Shown here piece after piece: positions 36,648 through 45,330 of a stretch of 64,000 nucleotides of DNA. A program made the translations under genes and the position numbers. This DNA is from Komagataeibacter melomenusus (GTDB lineage: Bacteria; Pseudomonadota; Alphaproteobacteria; Acetobacterales; Acetobacteraceae): assembly GCF_013155395.1 (NCBI RefSeq), contig NZ_JABJWC010000001.1, positions 124,001-188,000 on the forward strand. The letters run 5' to 3'. The stretch's first letter is position 1; each line of letters starts with the position of its first letter. The notes beneath the pieces were generated by a model. That model did no database searches, had not been told where the DNA came from, and saw nothing but the letters and a program-made list of their open reading frames with translations.

Positions 36648-36908
36648 TCAGCCCCTGCCCAGCAGGGCATCGAGCCTGCCCGTGCGCTCGAGCGCCATCA
36701 TGTCATCGCAGCCGCCAATGGGCGTGTTGTCGATGAAGATCTGCGGCACGGTGGTGCGGCCGCCCGAGCGGCTGATCGATTCCGCCCGCTCGGGCGTGCC
36801 GTAGGGGGCATTGATTTCGTTGAAGGCGACCCCCTTCTGCTGGAGCAGCCGCACGGCACGGATGCAGTAGGGGCAGCCGGGTTGGGTATAGATATCGATT
36901 GCGGGCAT
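36648..36908 (-). CDS. grxC: Glutaredoxin 3
   Basis: An 86-residue glutaredoxin with the active site CPYC in YTQPGCPYCIRAVRLL, the cis-Pro loop in RTTVPQIFIDNTPIGGCDD and a normal length. It reduces disulfides and glutathionylated proteins with glutathione; the gene for the first step of glutathione synthesis is at 48.2 kb. The start at 36908 (MPAIDIYTQ) fits the family. Confidence 0.96.
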   Translation of the reverse strand: MPAIDIYTQPGCPYCIRAVRLLQQKGVAFNEINAPYGTPERAESISRSGGRTTVPQIFIDNTPIGGCDDMMALERTGRLDALLGRG

Positions 36909-36985
36909 TGAACCTTCACTTGGCTTGCGGGTTGATCCGCCACCCATAATCCGGGGCGAATGCATCTGTTCGGGGCCATCTTATC

Positions 36986-37756
36986 CTATTGCGGCGCCTG
37001 CTGGCCACTGGCACGCGCGGCGGCCAGCACATCAACCCGCGCAGCCCCCGCCGCAAGCAGGGGAACGGTGCAGGCGGCCAGGGTGGCGCCGGTGGTCATG
37101 ACATCATCCACCACGATGACGTGCCGCCCCGCCAGTGCGGGAATCCGCCCCGGCCGCACCGCAATCACCCCGGACATGAGGTGCTGGCGCTGGCTGCGGC
37201 CCAGCCCTTCAAGCGGGCGGGTGGCGCGGGTGCGCTCAAGCCCGTCACACACGGCGGCAGCCCCGGCAAGACCGGCCAGCGCACGGGCCAGAAGGGCAGC
37301 CTGGTTGTAGCGGCGGCCAAACAGCCGCAGGCGGTGCAGCGGAACCGGCATGAAAAGGCTCTCCCCCGTCATGATGTCACTGGCCGCCATGGCCATGTAA
37401 CGTGCCAGCAGCGATACGTTTTCCGTGCGGTCGGCATATTTAAGCGGCAGGATCAGGCTGCGCGCGGTGTCATCATAGACCATGGCGGCACGGGCCTCGT
37501 GCCACGGGGGCGGGCTGTGCTGGCATGCGGTGCAGGTCATGTCCGGCCCCGCAGCGGCGCGTGAGATGAATGGCAGCGCGCAGCGGCGGCAGAATGGCGG
37601 CGTGATCAGGTGCAGTCGGCCCACGCATGGGCCGCACAGATGACCCGCCTGCGCCACCTCCGCCCCGCAGGCAAGGCAGCCGGGCGGAAACAGCAGGTCA
37701 AGCACCGGCGTCGCGGCCCTGCGCCACCAGGGGCGCCACCACGGGGTGCTGCTCAT
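36986..37756 (-). CDS. ComF family phosphoribosyltransferase-like protein
   Basis: A 256-residue protein. Four Cys in CLACGAEV and CGPCVG, then CRRC and CTAC, form an N-terminal zinc-finger region. The PRTase domain carries RRYNQAALLARALA and the PRPP-binding VIVVDDVMTTGATLAACT. In competent bacteria ComF helps handle incoming single-stranded DNA; in other species the role is unclear. A ComM-like ATPase is also in the window. It is divergent from a methyltransferase gene and heads the comF-grxC-DUF1178 group. Confidence 0.92.
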   Translation of the reverse strand: MSSTPWWRPWWRRAATPVLDLLFPPGCLACGAEVAQAGHLCGPCVGRLHLITPPFCRRCALPFISRAAAGPDMTCTACQHSPPPWHEARAAMVYDDTARSLILPLKYADRTENVSLLARYMAMAASDIMTGESLFMPVPLHRLRLFGRRYNQAALLARALAGLAGAAAVCDGLERTRATRPLEGLGRSQRQHLMSGVIAVRPGRIPALAGRHVIVVDDVMTTGATLAACTVPLLAAGAARVDVLAAARASGQQAPQ

Positions 37757-37812
37757 GAACTCACACGATCGTGGGCTTGGCAGGGCACGGGCATGGGTTC
37801 ACACCAAGGGGC

Positions 37813-38676
37813 ATGAGCCCGGATGTGCCGCAGATATTCGATCGCCATGCCGTGAGGCTGCACCGTGAGCGCGCGGCGCGCAACGTGGCAGCCGTGCGCC
37901 CGATCGTGGAGGAAGCCGCCACCCGCCTGCTCGACCGGCTGGATGATGTCACGCGCCCGTTCGCCACGGCGCTGGATATTGGCGGGCGTGGCGTGGTGGC
38001 GCCCCTGCTGCGCGCCCGCGGCATCGAAACCCTTGCCGCCGACCTCTCGCCCCGCATGGCGGCCCTTGATGCCGGGCCAGCCGTGGCCATGGATGGGGAA
38101 TGGCTGCCCTTTGCGCCGCACAGTTTCGATCTGGTGGTGGCGTGCCTGTCGCTGCACTGGGTCAATGACCTGCCGGGGCTGCTGGCGCAGGTGCGCCATG
38201 TGCTGGCACCTGACGGGCTGTTCCTGGCCTGCATGCCCATCCTGCCCACGCTGGGCGGGTTGCGCACGGCGCTGATGGAAGCCGAGATGGCGCGGCGCGG
38301 TGGCGTCTCGCCGCGCATCTCGCCCTTTCCCGGCCTGCGCGACTGCGCCGCCCTGCTGCAACGCGCGGGGTTTGCCCTGCCGGTGGCCGATGCGGACGTG
38401 ATCGAACTGAGCTACGCCACCCCCATGGGCCTGCTGGCCGACCTGCGCCACGGCGGCGAGACCAATGCCCTGTGCCAGCGCGCGCGTGGCCTCACCACCC
38501 CTGCCCTGCTGGCCGAGGCGCTGGGCCGCCTGCCGCGTGATGCCGATGGCGGTCTCGCGCAGTCGCTGCATGTCGCGGTCATGACCGGCTGGGCCCCTGC
38601 TCCCACGCAGCCCCAGCCCCTGCGGCCCGGCCAGTTCAGCGTGAGCCTGGAGGAGGCGCTGCGCGGCAGGCCGTAA
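37813..38676 (+). CDS. SAM methyltransferase-fold protein (BioC/NDUFAF5-like)
   Basis: A 287-residue class I methyltransferase-fold protein. QIFDRHAVRLHRERAARN at the start and LVVACLSLHWVNDLPGLLAQVRHVLAPDG resemble bacterial homologues of the complex I assembly factor NDUFAF5, which lie next to comF in many alphaproteobacteria. The first SAM motif reads ALDIGGRGVVAPLL, with GGRG in place of the usual GxGxG. It could hydroxylate or methylate a respiratory-chain subunit, but this is by analogy. The ATG at 37813 is chosen at the conserved MSPDVPQIFDR block; a GTG at 37771 is possible. Confidence 0.8.
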   Translation: MSPDVPQIFDRHAVRLHRERAARNVAAVRPIVEEAATRLLDRLDDVTRPFATALDIGGRGVVAPLLRARGIETLAADLSPRMAALDAGPAVAMDGEWLPFAPHSFDLVVACLSLHWVNDLPGLLAQVRHVLAPDGLFLACMPILPTLGGLRTALMEAEMARRGGVSPRISPFPGLRDCAALLQRAGFALPVADADVIELSYATPMGLLADLRHGGETNALCQRARGLTTPALLAEALGRLPRDADGGLAQSLHVAVMTGWAPAPTQPQPLRPGQFSVSLEEALRGRP

Positions 38677-38679
38677 CAT

Positions 38680-39699
38680 TCAGCCGCCCGTAACACTCAT
38701 GTGGCGGCGCACGCGGGCGGGGTCATCGGCCTCGCGCCCGATCAGGAAGTCATGCCCCTTTGGCTTGCGCAGGATGGCGGCGCGGACATGATCCATCATC
38801 GCCGCATCATCCTCACCCGCGCGCAGCGGCGCGCGCAGGTCGGTCGAACCTTCATGGCCAAGGCAGGTATATAGCCTGCCGGTGCAGGACAGGCGCACGC
38901 GATTGCAGCTTTCACAAAAATTATGGGTCATGGGCGTGATGAAGCCGATGCGCCGGCCCGTCTGGCCAATGCGGGCGTAACGCGCGGGGCCGCCGGTGCG
39001 GTAAGCCAGCGGTTCCAGCGTCCAGTCCTGCTCAAGCCTGCGGCGCACGGTTGAAAGCGGCAGGTAACGGTCGGTGCGGTCTTCGCCCGTCTCGCCCATG
39101 GGCATGGTCTCGATCAGGCACAGATCGGCGCCGATCTCGCCGCACCAGGCGATCAGGGTATCGAATTCATCTTCGTTCACGTCCTTCATGGCCACGGTGT
39201 TGATGCGCACCGCAAGCCCTGCCTCCCGCGCCGCGTGGATGCCATCGAGCGTACGGGCCAGGTTGCCGCGCCGGGTAATGCGGGCAAAGCGGGCGGGATC
39301 AAGTGAATCAAGGCTGACATTGACCCGCCGCACGCCCGCTGCCCGCAGGCCATCGGCAAATTCGGCCAGCCTGCTGGCATTGGTGGTGAGCGTGAGTTCA
39401 TCAAGCCCCGGCGCGTCCGTATCGCGGTGCAGCCATTTTCCCATCTCGTGGAAGAAGGACATGACATCACGCCGCACCAGCGGCTCGCCCCCGGTCACCC
39501 GCAGCCTGCGCACGCCGTGGCGGATGAAGGCTGCGCACAGGCGCTCGAGTTCGGTCAGCGACAGGATCTCCGCCTTGGGCAGGAAGGTCATGTCCTCGGC
39601 CATGCAGTAGATGCAGCGCATGTCGCACCTGTCGGTGACCGAGACGCGCAGATATGTCAGCAGGCGACCGTAGGAATCGGGTAGCGGGGCATGGTTCAT
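38680..39699 (-). CDS. moaA: GTP 3',8-cyclase MoaA
   Basis: A 339-residue radical SAM enzyme, the first step of molybdopterin synthesis. The N-terminal cluster motif CxxxCxxC is in [15 protein letters not shown]. The C-terminal second cluster has Cys in [26 protein letters not shown] and [18 protein letters not shown] are typical. The extreme C-terminus lacks the usual GG ending (it ends MSVTGG with the pair in place), so GG is retained. Together with MoeA it supports the molybdenum hydroxylase at 11.5 kb. It is 13 bp downstream of the DUF3553 gene. Confidence 0.96.
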   Translation of the reverse strand: MNHAPLPDSYGRLLTYLRVSVTDRCDMRCIYCMAEDMTFLPKAEILSLTELERLCAAFIRHGVRRLRVTGGEPLVRRDVMSFFHEMGKWLHRDTDAPGLDELTLTTNASRLAEFADGLRAAGVRRVNVSLDSLDPARFARITRRGNLARTLDGIHAAREAGLAVRINTVAMKDVNEDEFDTLIAWCGEIGADLCLIETMPMGETGEDRTDRYLPLSTVRRRLEQDWTLEPLAYRTGGPARYARIGQTGRRIGFITPMTHNFCESCNRVRLSCTGRLYTCLGHEGSTDLRAPLRAGEDDAAMMDHVRAAILRKPKGHDFLIGREADDPARVRRHMSVTGG

Positions 39700-39711
39700 G
39701 CGGCAGGAGCC

Positions 39712-39933
39712 CTAGGACAGCTCGGTCAGTTGCACGACCATGGCATTGACCATCACCTTGCCTGCATGGGGAAACATGACCGTAACGCGCGCGCCGATGG
39801 CTGACTGCACGGCGCCGTCGCCCCATTCCGGGTGGTCGGGGTGGCGAACCAGTTGTCCGGGAACAAGAAAGGACCGGAAAGGTGGAGGGGCCATGATGCT
39901 GCGCGGTTCCTGCATGGAGGTCATGACCGGCAT
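39712..39933 (-). CDS. DUF3553 domain protein
   Basis: A 73-residue protein with the DUF3553 core LVPGQLVRHPDHPEWGDGAVQSAIGARVTVMFPHAGK. It resembles the small beta-barrel domain found at the C-terminus of some UvrD-like helicases, suggesting a protein or nucleic acid binding module. Several in-frame Met codons near the N-terminus leave the exact start open. Confidence 0.82.
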   Translation of the reverse strand: MPVMTSMQEPRSIMAPPPFRSFLVPGQLVRHPDHPEWGDGAVQSAIGARVTVMFPHAGKVMVNAMVVQLTELS

Positions 39934-40193
39934 ATCGGACCGGTGCGGGCCTTATTAAACCCCATTGGCGGGTATTCAACAAAAAAACGGTTTGCCTCGC
40001 GCAGGATGGTTGCAAAACGAGTGGCCAGCCGCGCCGCCCGGCATCCGGGCCGTCGCGCAGGCGGCATTGCATATGAGCGATGCCCGCATCACCCCGCGCG
40101 CAATCAGGCCCTGCCGCCGCGCCGTCTTCCCCCTCCACACAAGGCATGTTACCGCAAGGGCATGCACACCCCCCTTTCCCGGCCGGTACGGGC

Positions 40194-41504
40194 ATGAGCC
40201 GCCGCCTCACCATAAGGGACCGCCTGTGCGGCGCCGTGCTGGGGGCTGGGTGGCATGGCCTGTCTACCCTGCTGGCCCCCGCCCTGCGCGTGAACCTGCG
40301 CCGCAGGCTGGCCCGCGGCAAGGAAACCCGGGCAAGCCTGCCCCAGCGGCGCGGATGGGCCACGCGCGCGCGCCCTCCGGGGTTGCTTGCATGGCTGCAT
40401 GCCGCCAGCGTGGGCGAGACGGTCGCCCTTCTCCCGGTGGTAGAACACCTGCTCGGCGCTGATCCCGCGCTGCATGTCCTGGTCACGACCGGCACGGTCA
40501 CGGGAAGCGCCATCCTGCATGAGCGCCTGCCTGCAATAGCGGGACAGGACCGGGTCATTACGCAGTTCGCGCCACTGGATGTACCGCGCTGGGGGGCGCG
40601 GTTCCTTGATTACTGGCGGCCGGATGTAGGCGCGCTGGTGGAAAGCGAGTTCTGGCCCAACCTGATTGCCGCCTGCCACGCGCGGAAGATGCCGCTGGCA
40701 CTGCTCAATGGCCGCATGTCCGACCGCTCTCTGGCCAGCTGGCGCAGGGCGGCCTGCCTTCTGGCCCGCATGCTCTCGGCCTTTGCCTGGGTCATGGCCC
40801 GCAGCACGGAAGATGCGGCCCGCCTGCGGCACGGCGGCGCAACCCGGATCGACCTGATTGCGGACCTGAAAGATGCCGCCGCCCCCCTGCCGCAAGACCC
40901 GGCGGCGGGGCGCAGGCTGCACGCCCTGCTGGGCAGCCGCCCGGTCTGGGTCGCGGCCTCCACCCATGAGGGGGAAGACGCCACCATCATCGCCGCCAGT
41001 GCCCTCGTGCGGCAGGCAGTACCCGATGCGCTGACCATTCTCATCCCCCGCCACCCCGAACGCGGCGCGGACATCGCCACGCTGGTCGATCCCGCCGCCC
41101 CACGCCGCGCCCTGGGCCAGACCCCTGCGGCGCAGGATGGGCTCTGGGTCTGTGATACGCTGGGCGAGACGGGTCTGTTCTTTGCCCTTGGCGCGCCGGT
41201 AATGATGGGCAACAGCCTGCCGGGCTGCGCGGGCGGCGGGCATAACCCGCTGGAACCCGCGCGCGCTGGCTGCCCTATCGCCAGCGGGCCACGGGTCAGC
41301 AATTTCCGCCAGGCTTATGCCCGCATGGCGGACAGCGTGCAGTCGGTCGAAACCCCGCCCGATCTTGCCCGATGGCTCATCCCGCTGTTGCAGAACCCTG
41401 AAGCCCGCCACAAGGCAGGCGCGCGCGCCCGGCAGCATGCCCAGCCGGATTCCACGCTGGCCCGGCGCATCGCCCACGCCCTGCTTGCGCTGGTCCCGCG
41501 CTGA
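40194..41504 (+). CDS. waaA: 3-deoxy-D-manno-octulosonic acid (Kdo) transferase
   Basis: A 436-residue GT30 enzyme that adds Kdo to the lipid A precursor at the inner membrane. Motifs are LAWLHAASVGETVALLPVVEHLL, VLVTTGTVTGSAIL, GALVESEFWPNLIAACH (catalytic Glu), WVAASTHEGED and GGHNPLEPARAGCPI. The start at 40194 is set by the conserved N-terminal helix; its stop shares one base with the lpxK ATG (TGATG), so the two are translationally coupled. Confidence 0.96.
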   Translation: MSRRLTIRDRLCGAVLGAGWHGLSTLLAPALRVNLRRRLARGKETRASLPQRRGWATRARPPGLLAWLHAASVGETVALLPVVEHLLGADPALHVLVTTGTVTGSAILHERLPAIAGQDRVITQFAPLDVPRWGARFLDYWRPDVGALVESEFWPNLIAACHARKMPLALLNGRMSDRSLASWRRAACLLARMLSAFAWVMARSTEDAARLRHGGATRIDLIADLKDAAAPLPQDPAAGRRLHALLGSRPVWVAASTHEGEDATIIAASALVRQAVPDALTILIPRHPERGADIATLVDPAAPRRALGQTPAAQDGLWVCDTLGETGLFFALGAPVMMGNSLPGCAGGGHNPLEPARAGCPIASGPRVSNFRQAYARMADSVQSVETPPDLARWLIPLLQNPEARHKAGARARQHAQPDSTLARRIAHALLALVPR

Positions 41505-42490
41505 TGCAGCCGCCCGCATTCTGGTGGCGTCCGGCCACCGCTGCCGGACTGATGGCAGGACTGCTCTCCCCCCTTGCCCATCTTTATGCAGCCGCGACGG
41601 CACGCCGCCTGCGCCATACGCCGTGGCATGCGCCCGTGCCGGTGCTGTGCTGTGGCAATATTGGCGTGGGTGGCGCGGGCAAGACACCGCTGGTGATGGA
41701 TCTGGCCCGGCGCGCGATAAACCGGGGGCGCAGACCTGCCTTCCTCTCACGCGGGTATGGCGGCCGGGCACGGGCGGGAACACGGGTTGACCCGCACCAC
41801 CACACCGCGCGTGACGTGGGCGATGAACCCCTGCTGCTGGCCCGTATCGCGCCGTGTTATGTCGGCGCTGACCGGGCGGTATCGGCACGCCGCGCACTGG
41901 CCGATGGCGCGGATTGCCTGCTGATGGATGACGGGTTCCAGAACCCCACCCTGCATCAGGACCTGGCGCTGGTGGTGGTTGATGGCGCGGTCGGCTTTGG
42001 CAATGGCCGGGTACTGCCCGCAGGCCCGCTGCGTGAGCCGGTGGCCACGGCACTCGCCCGCGCCGGGGGCGTGGTCATCATGGGCCATGACCTGCCCGGC
42101 CTTGCAGCCAGCCTGCCCGATGGCCTGCCCCGCTTTACGGCAACCCTGCACCCTGACACGCGGGCCATCCCGCCTGGCCGGCCCGTCATCGCCTTTGCTG
42201 GAATCGGGCGGCCCGCCAAGTTCTTCGAGGGGCTGGCGCAAAACGGCATCCACCCCGTAAACTGCCTCGCCTTCCCCGATCATCACGCCTATACCGCAGC
42301 CGAGCAGGCCCGGCTGCACAGGCTTGCAGCGCAGGCCGGGGCCTGTCTTGTCACAACGCAGAAGGATGAAGTGCGCCTCGATGCGGCCCTGCGGGCCATG
42401 GTGCACACGGTCGGCCTGCAACTGGCATGGACCACCCCCGCCATGCCCGAACGGATACTGGATCTATGGCTGGGCACGACACAGCAATGA
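41504..42490 (+). CDS. lpxK: Tetraacyldisaccharide 4'-kinase
   Basis: A 328-residue membrane-associated P-loop kinase that phosphorylates lipid A at the 4' position. It carries PVLCCGNIGVGGAGKTPLVMDLA (Walker A is GVGGAGKT), AFLSRGYGG, LLMDDGFQNPTLHQDLALVVVD and TTQKDEVRL. A hydrophobic N-terminal segment near residues 14-30 probably anchors it. Its TGA overlaps the lpxL ATG by 4 bp. Confidence 0.97.
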   Translation: MQPPAFWWRPATAAGLMAGLLSPLAHLYAAATARRLRHTPWHAPVPVLCCGNIGVGGAGKTPLVMDLARRAINRGRRPAFLSRGYGGRARAGTRVDPHHHTARDVGDEPLLLARIAPCYVGADRAVSARRALADGADCLLMDDGFQNPTLHQDLALVVVDGAVGFGNGRVLPAGPLREPVATALARAGGVVIMGHDLPGLAASLPDGLPRFTATLHPDTRAIPPGRPVIAFAGIGRPAKFFEGLAQNGIHPVNCLAFPDHHAYTAAEQARLHRLAAQAGACLVTTQKDEVRLDAALRAMVHTVGLQLAWTTPAMPERILDLWLGTTQQ

Positions 42491-43413
42491 ACGCACAACA
42501 CCCCAAGGCAAAACAGCCCACGGGGCAGATGCGCCTTGAGGCCGCCCTGGTGCGCGGGCTTGTGGCCCTTTTCCGCCGCCTAGGCCCGGTGCGGGCCTCC
42601 AACCTGGGGGGGTGGCTGTGCCGCACGGTGGGGCCGCGCCTGCCCGTATCGAAAATAGCCGATGCCAACCTGCGCATGGCCATGCCCGAACTCGATGCCG
42701 GCATGCGCAGCACCGTCATCCGCGCCATGTGGGACAATATCGGCCGCAATGCCGGCGAGTTCCCGCACCTAGCCACCCTGCCCCGCAACCCGGCTGATGG
42801 CGCGCCTGGCTGGGATGTGGTGGGCGCGGAACACCTCATCGCGCAGGCGGCGAAGGGGGGGCCAACCATTTTCGTATCCAGCCATATCGGCAACTGGGAG
42901 ATGCTGCCCCCCGCCGTGGCGCGGTACGGACTGCCGTTCTCCTCGTTTTACCGTGCGCCCAACAACCCGCTTGTCGACCGCATCCTGTGCGACCTGCGTG
43001 ATGAGGCGATGGGCGCGCCCGTGCCGCTGTTTGCCAAGGGGGCACGTGGCGCGCGCAATGCGCTGGCGCATATCCTCAAAGGCGGCCATCTGGGCATGCT
43101 GGTGGACCAGAAGATGAATGATGGAGTCGCCGCCCGCTTTTTCGGCCAGCCCGCCATGACGGCAGGCGCCATGGCCGCCATGGCGCTCAAACTGCGCTGT
43201 CCGGTCATACCCGGCTATATCGAGCGCCTGGGCCCCGCACGGCTGCGCATGCATGTCCTCCCCCCCATCGACCTGCCCGATAGCGGCAACCGCGCAGCCG
43301 ACCAGATGACGCTGACGCAACAGGTGAATGACTGGATTGAAGGCACAATACGGCAGCAGCCGGGCAGTTGGCTCTGGATTCATCGCCGATGGAATGGGCA
43401 ATTGCCCAATTAA
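42487..43413 (+). CDS. Lipid A acyltransferase (LpxL/HtrB family)
   Basis: A 308-residue lysophospholipid acyltransferase-fold enzyme that adds a secondary acyl chain to Kdo-lipid A. The HX4E catalytic motif is His133-Glu138 in SSHIGNWEML, followed by YRAPNNPLVDRIL, LGMLVDQKMNDG and a GYIERL segment. It is the last gene of the waaA-lpxK-lpxL operon. Acyl specificity cannot be read from sequence. Confidence 0.93.
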   Translation: MNAQHPKAKQPTGQMRLEAALVRGLVALFRRLGPVRASNLGGWLCRTVGPRLPVSKIADANLRMAMPELDAGMRSTVIRAMWDNIGRNAGEFPHLATLPRNPADGAPGWDVVGAEHLIAQAAKGGPTIFVSSHIGNWEMLPPAVARYGLPFSSFYRAPNNPLVDRILCDLRDEAMGAPVPLFAKGARGARNALAHILKGGHLGMLVDQKMNDGVAARFFGQPAMTAGAMAAMALKLRCPVIPGYIERLGPARLRMHVLPPIDLPDSGNRAADQMTLTQQVNDWIEGTIRQQPGSWLWIHRRWNGQLPN

Positions 43414-43582
43414 AAGCCTAAAGAATGAGCATGCATGCTACAAAATATTGCTTTTTTGCCACAGGGTGTTGTTTCTGCCTGTTTGTGCGGCTTTCTGCCT
43501 GAAATTCAGTTTGGCAAAGCTGCCATGCAGGAATAGCGTTGTTCCCATCTTGTCACGCCAAGACAGTCAGAGGGCCAACGGA

Positions 43583-43933
43583 ATGCACATGATCACGCAG
43601 CAGGCTTCCGCCAGCAATGTTGTTTCCCTGCGGCAGGGCTTCCTGCCCCGTCACCGCGAATACCTGATGCGCTGGCTTGAGGCCGGTGCGTGCATGGGCC
43701 TGTGTGACGCGGATATCTCCGATCACAACGATGATAACGAGCCCGATATCGAACATGTCCTGGTCTGGGTGCGCGAGAACGCCAGGCCCGCCTACATGGT
43801 CCGCCCCGAAGGCATGGGCTGGGTGCTTGTTGACCAGATCCGCGACCGCCAGCTTGCCACCTACAGCAGCTTTGAAGCCGCGCTGCATGCCATTCGCCCG
43901 GTGCTGGCGCATGGTGCTACCGTCGCTGCCTGA
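43583..43933 (+). CDS. Uncharacterised small protein
   Basis: A 116-residue cytoplasmic protein I do not recognise. It has a basic N-terminal half (GFLPRHREYLMRWLEAGACMG), a strongly acidic patch (DADISDHNDDNEPDIEH) and a folded-looking C-terminal half (WVLVDQIRDRQLATYSSFEAALHAIRPVL). AGAGGG lies about 10 bases before the ATG. The 169 bp before it are AT-richer than the neighbourhood and could hold its promoter. Confidence 0.65.
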   Translation: MHMITQQASASNVVSLRQGFLPRHREYLMRWLEAGACMGLCDADISDHNDDNEPDIEHVLVWVRENARPAYMVRPEGMGWVLVDQIRDRQLATYSSFEAALHAIRPVLAHGATVAA

Positions 43934-43978
43934 AAGGCCAGCGACGGTCAGACCACCACCACCCTACTGCCCTGCCCC

Positions 43979-45319
43979 CTAGTTGGCGCTGCGCCGCAGC
44001 CTGCCCGCAGGAGGAATGACGATCCTGCCGCCACCGGTGGGCAGGATCTGGAACACGGCCAGATCGCGCCGTGTCTTGCCATTCTCCAGAAAACCGAATG
44101 CGCCATCCACCCCGCCAAACCCATCGGGGCGGGTCAGCGCCTGCACGGCGTAGCCATTGGCGCTGCCGGCAGGGCGGTTCTGGTCCAGCGCCTTCACCAG
44201 GGCCGCCGCATCATAGGTCAGGTCGGCCAGCGGGGTCGGCATATGGTGGTAAGCGGCCATGAACTGCTGCACGAACGCCTGCCGGGTGGCCGGATCGGGC
44301 GCTGCGTACCATGCGCCCTGCAACGCGCCGAGTTTGGTGGCAAATGCCGCCCACAGCCCCGGCCCCATGATCTGCACATGCGTATTGTCCACATGTGCCT
44401 GGGCCAGCGCGTTGATGACCATGCCCAGTTGCAGCCCGGTATCACCCAGCAGCAGCGCATCAAACGGCGGTGCGGGGAAATCCGGGGTGGCGGTGGGGGT
44501 CGCGGCGGCTTCCGGCGCGGGCGTGGCGGCCTGCGGCGCGCCATCGGGGTTGGCCGGGTCCATGGTCGCGGTATCGGGCGCGGCCTCGGGCATGGGGGGT
44601 GCCGGCGGCTGGGCGACAGGCTCGGGCTGCGGCACGGCGGCGGCGCGACTGTCATAGGCTGACAGGGTTTTCAGGTTGGCGGTCATCGCCTCCTGTGTGC
44701 TGTCATGGAACATGATCTGCGGTGATTGCAGCCCATTTTCCTCACACACCTGCTGCAGCGCCTGCCCAAGCGCATGACCCAGCCGGTTATCGGGCAGGAA
44801 CGCCGCGAAATGCTGCCGCCCCTGCTGGCGCGCGGCGAGCACCATGCGCCGCACCTGCTGCTCGGGCGCGATGCCAAGGGTCCAGACACCGGGCTGGGCG
44901 ACCGACATGTCGCTGGTAAAGGCCAGGACAGGCACGCCCGCCGCAGTGGCGACGGGGGCGGCCTGCGCGGTCTCCTCAGCAGTGAGCGGGCCAAGGATCA
45001 ACCCATCGCCTGCCCGGACGGCGGCCTGCGCCGCAGTAGCAGCCGTGGTGCCGGGAGCGGCGGTATCATGCACGTCAAGCGGGGGCGCCGTGGGCGTGTT
45101 CATGGCCATGCGCGTGGCGGTCAGCATTTCCTGGCCCAGCCGGGCGTTCGCACCACTCAGCGGCAACAGCACCCCCACGTTGCGCCCGGCATGGGGCGCA
45201 TGATGGCCGCCCCCCTCGCCGCCAGCACAGGCAGTCAGCACTGACAGCGCCAGCCCTGCCAGCAATAAGCGCTTGCATGCAGGGCGCACAGAGGCAGTAT
45301 CAGCATCCTGTCCTTGCAT
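43979..45319 (-). CDS. LpoA-like penicillin-binding protein activator lipoprotein
   Basis: A 446-residue lipoprotein with lipobox LTAC near residue 30 of the shorter form. The body is a type I periplasmic binding fold: NVGVLLPLSGANARLGQEML, LILGPLTAEETAQAAPVA, VPVLAFTSDMSV, and later FDALLLGDTGLQLGMVINAL and PTPLADLTYDAAALVKAL. This matches the family next to rsmI in many proteobacteria. A Pro/Ala-rich insert of about 60 residues interrupts the fold before FDALLLGD. The ATG at 45319 avoids overlap with rsmI; an ATG at 45346 would extend into it. Confidence 0.88.
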   Translation of the reverse strand: MQGQDADTASVRPACKRLLLAGLALSVLTACAGGEGGGHHAPHAGRNVGVLLPLSGANARLGQEMLTATRMAMNTPTAPPLDVHDTAAPGTTAATAAQAAVRAGDGLILGPLTAEETAQAAPVATAAGVPVLAFTSDMSVAQPGVWTLGIAPEQQVRRMVLAARQQGRQHFAAFLPDNRLGHALGQALQQVCEENGLQSPQIMFHDSTQEAMTANLKTLSAYDSRAAAVPQPEPVAQPPAPPMPEAAPDTATMDPANPDGAPQAATPAPEAAATPTATPDFPAPPFDALLLGDTGLQLGMVINALAQAHVDNTHVQIMGPGLWAAFATKLGALQGAWYAAPDPATRQAFVQQFMAAYHHMPTPLADLTYDAAALVKALDQNRPAGSANGYAVQALTRPDGFGGVDGAFGFLENGKTRRDLAVFQILPTGGGRIVIPPAGRLRRSAN

Positions 45320-45330
45320 CTGGGTTCCGA

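Noticed and set aside
40149-42053. A 634-codon frame antisense to waaA and lpxK
   Set aside because: It crosses the junction of two coupled lipid A genes and has shadow composition.
43434-43446. AGCATGCATGCT as an attachment site or operator
   Set aside because: A short self-complementary run of alternating bases with no integrase or regulator nearby and no second copy noticed.
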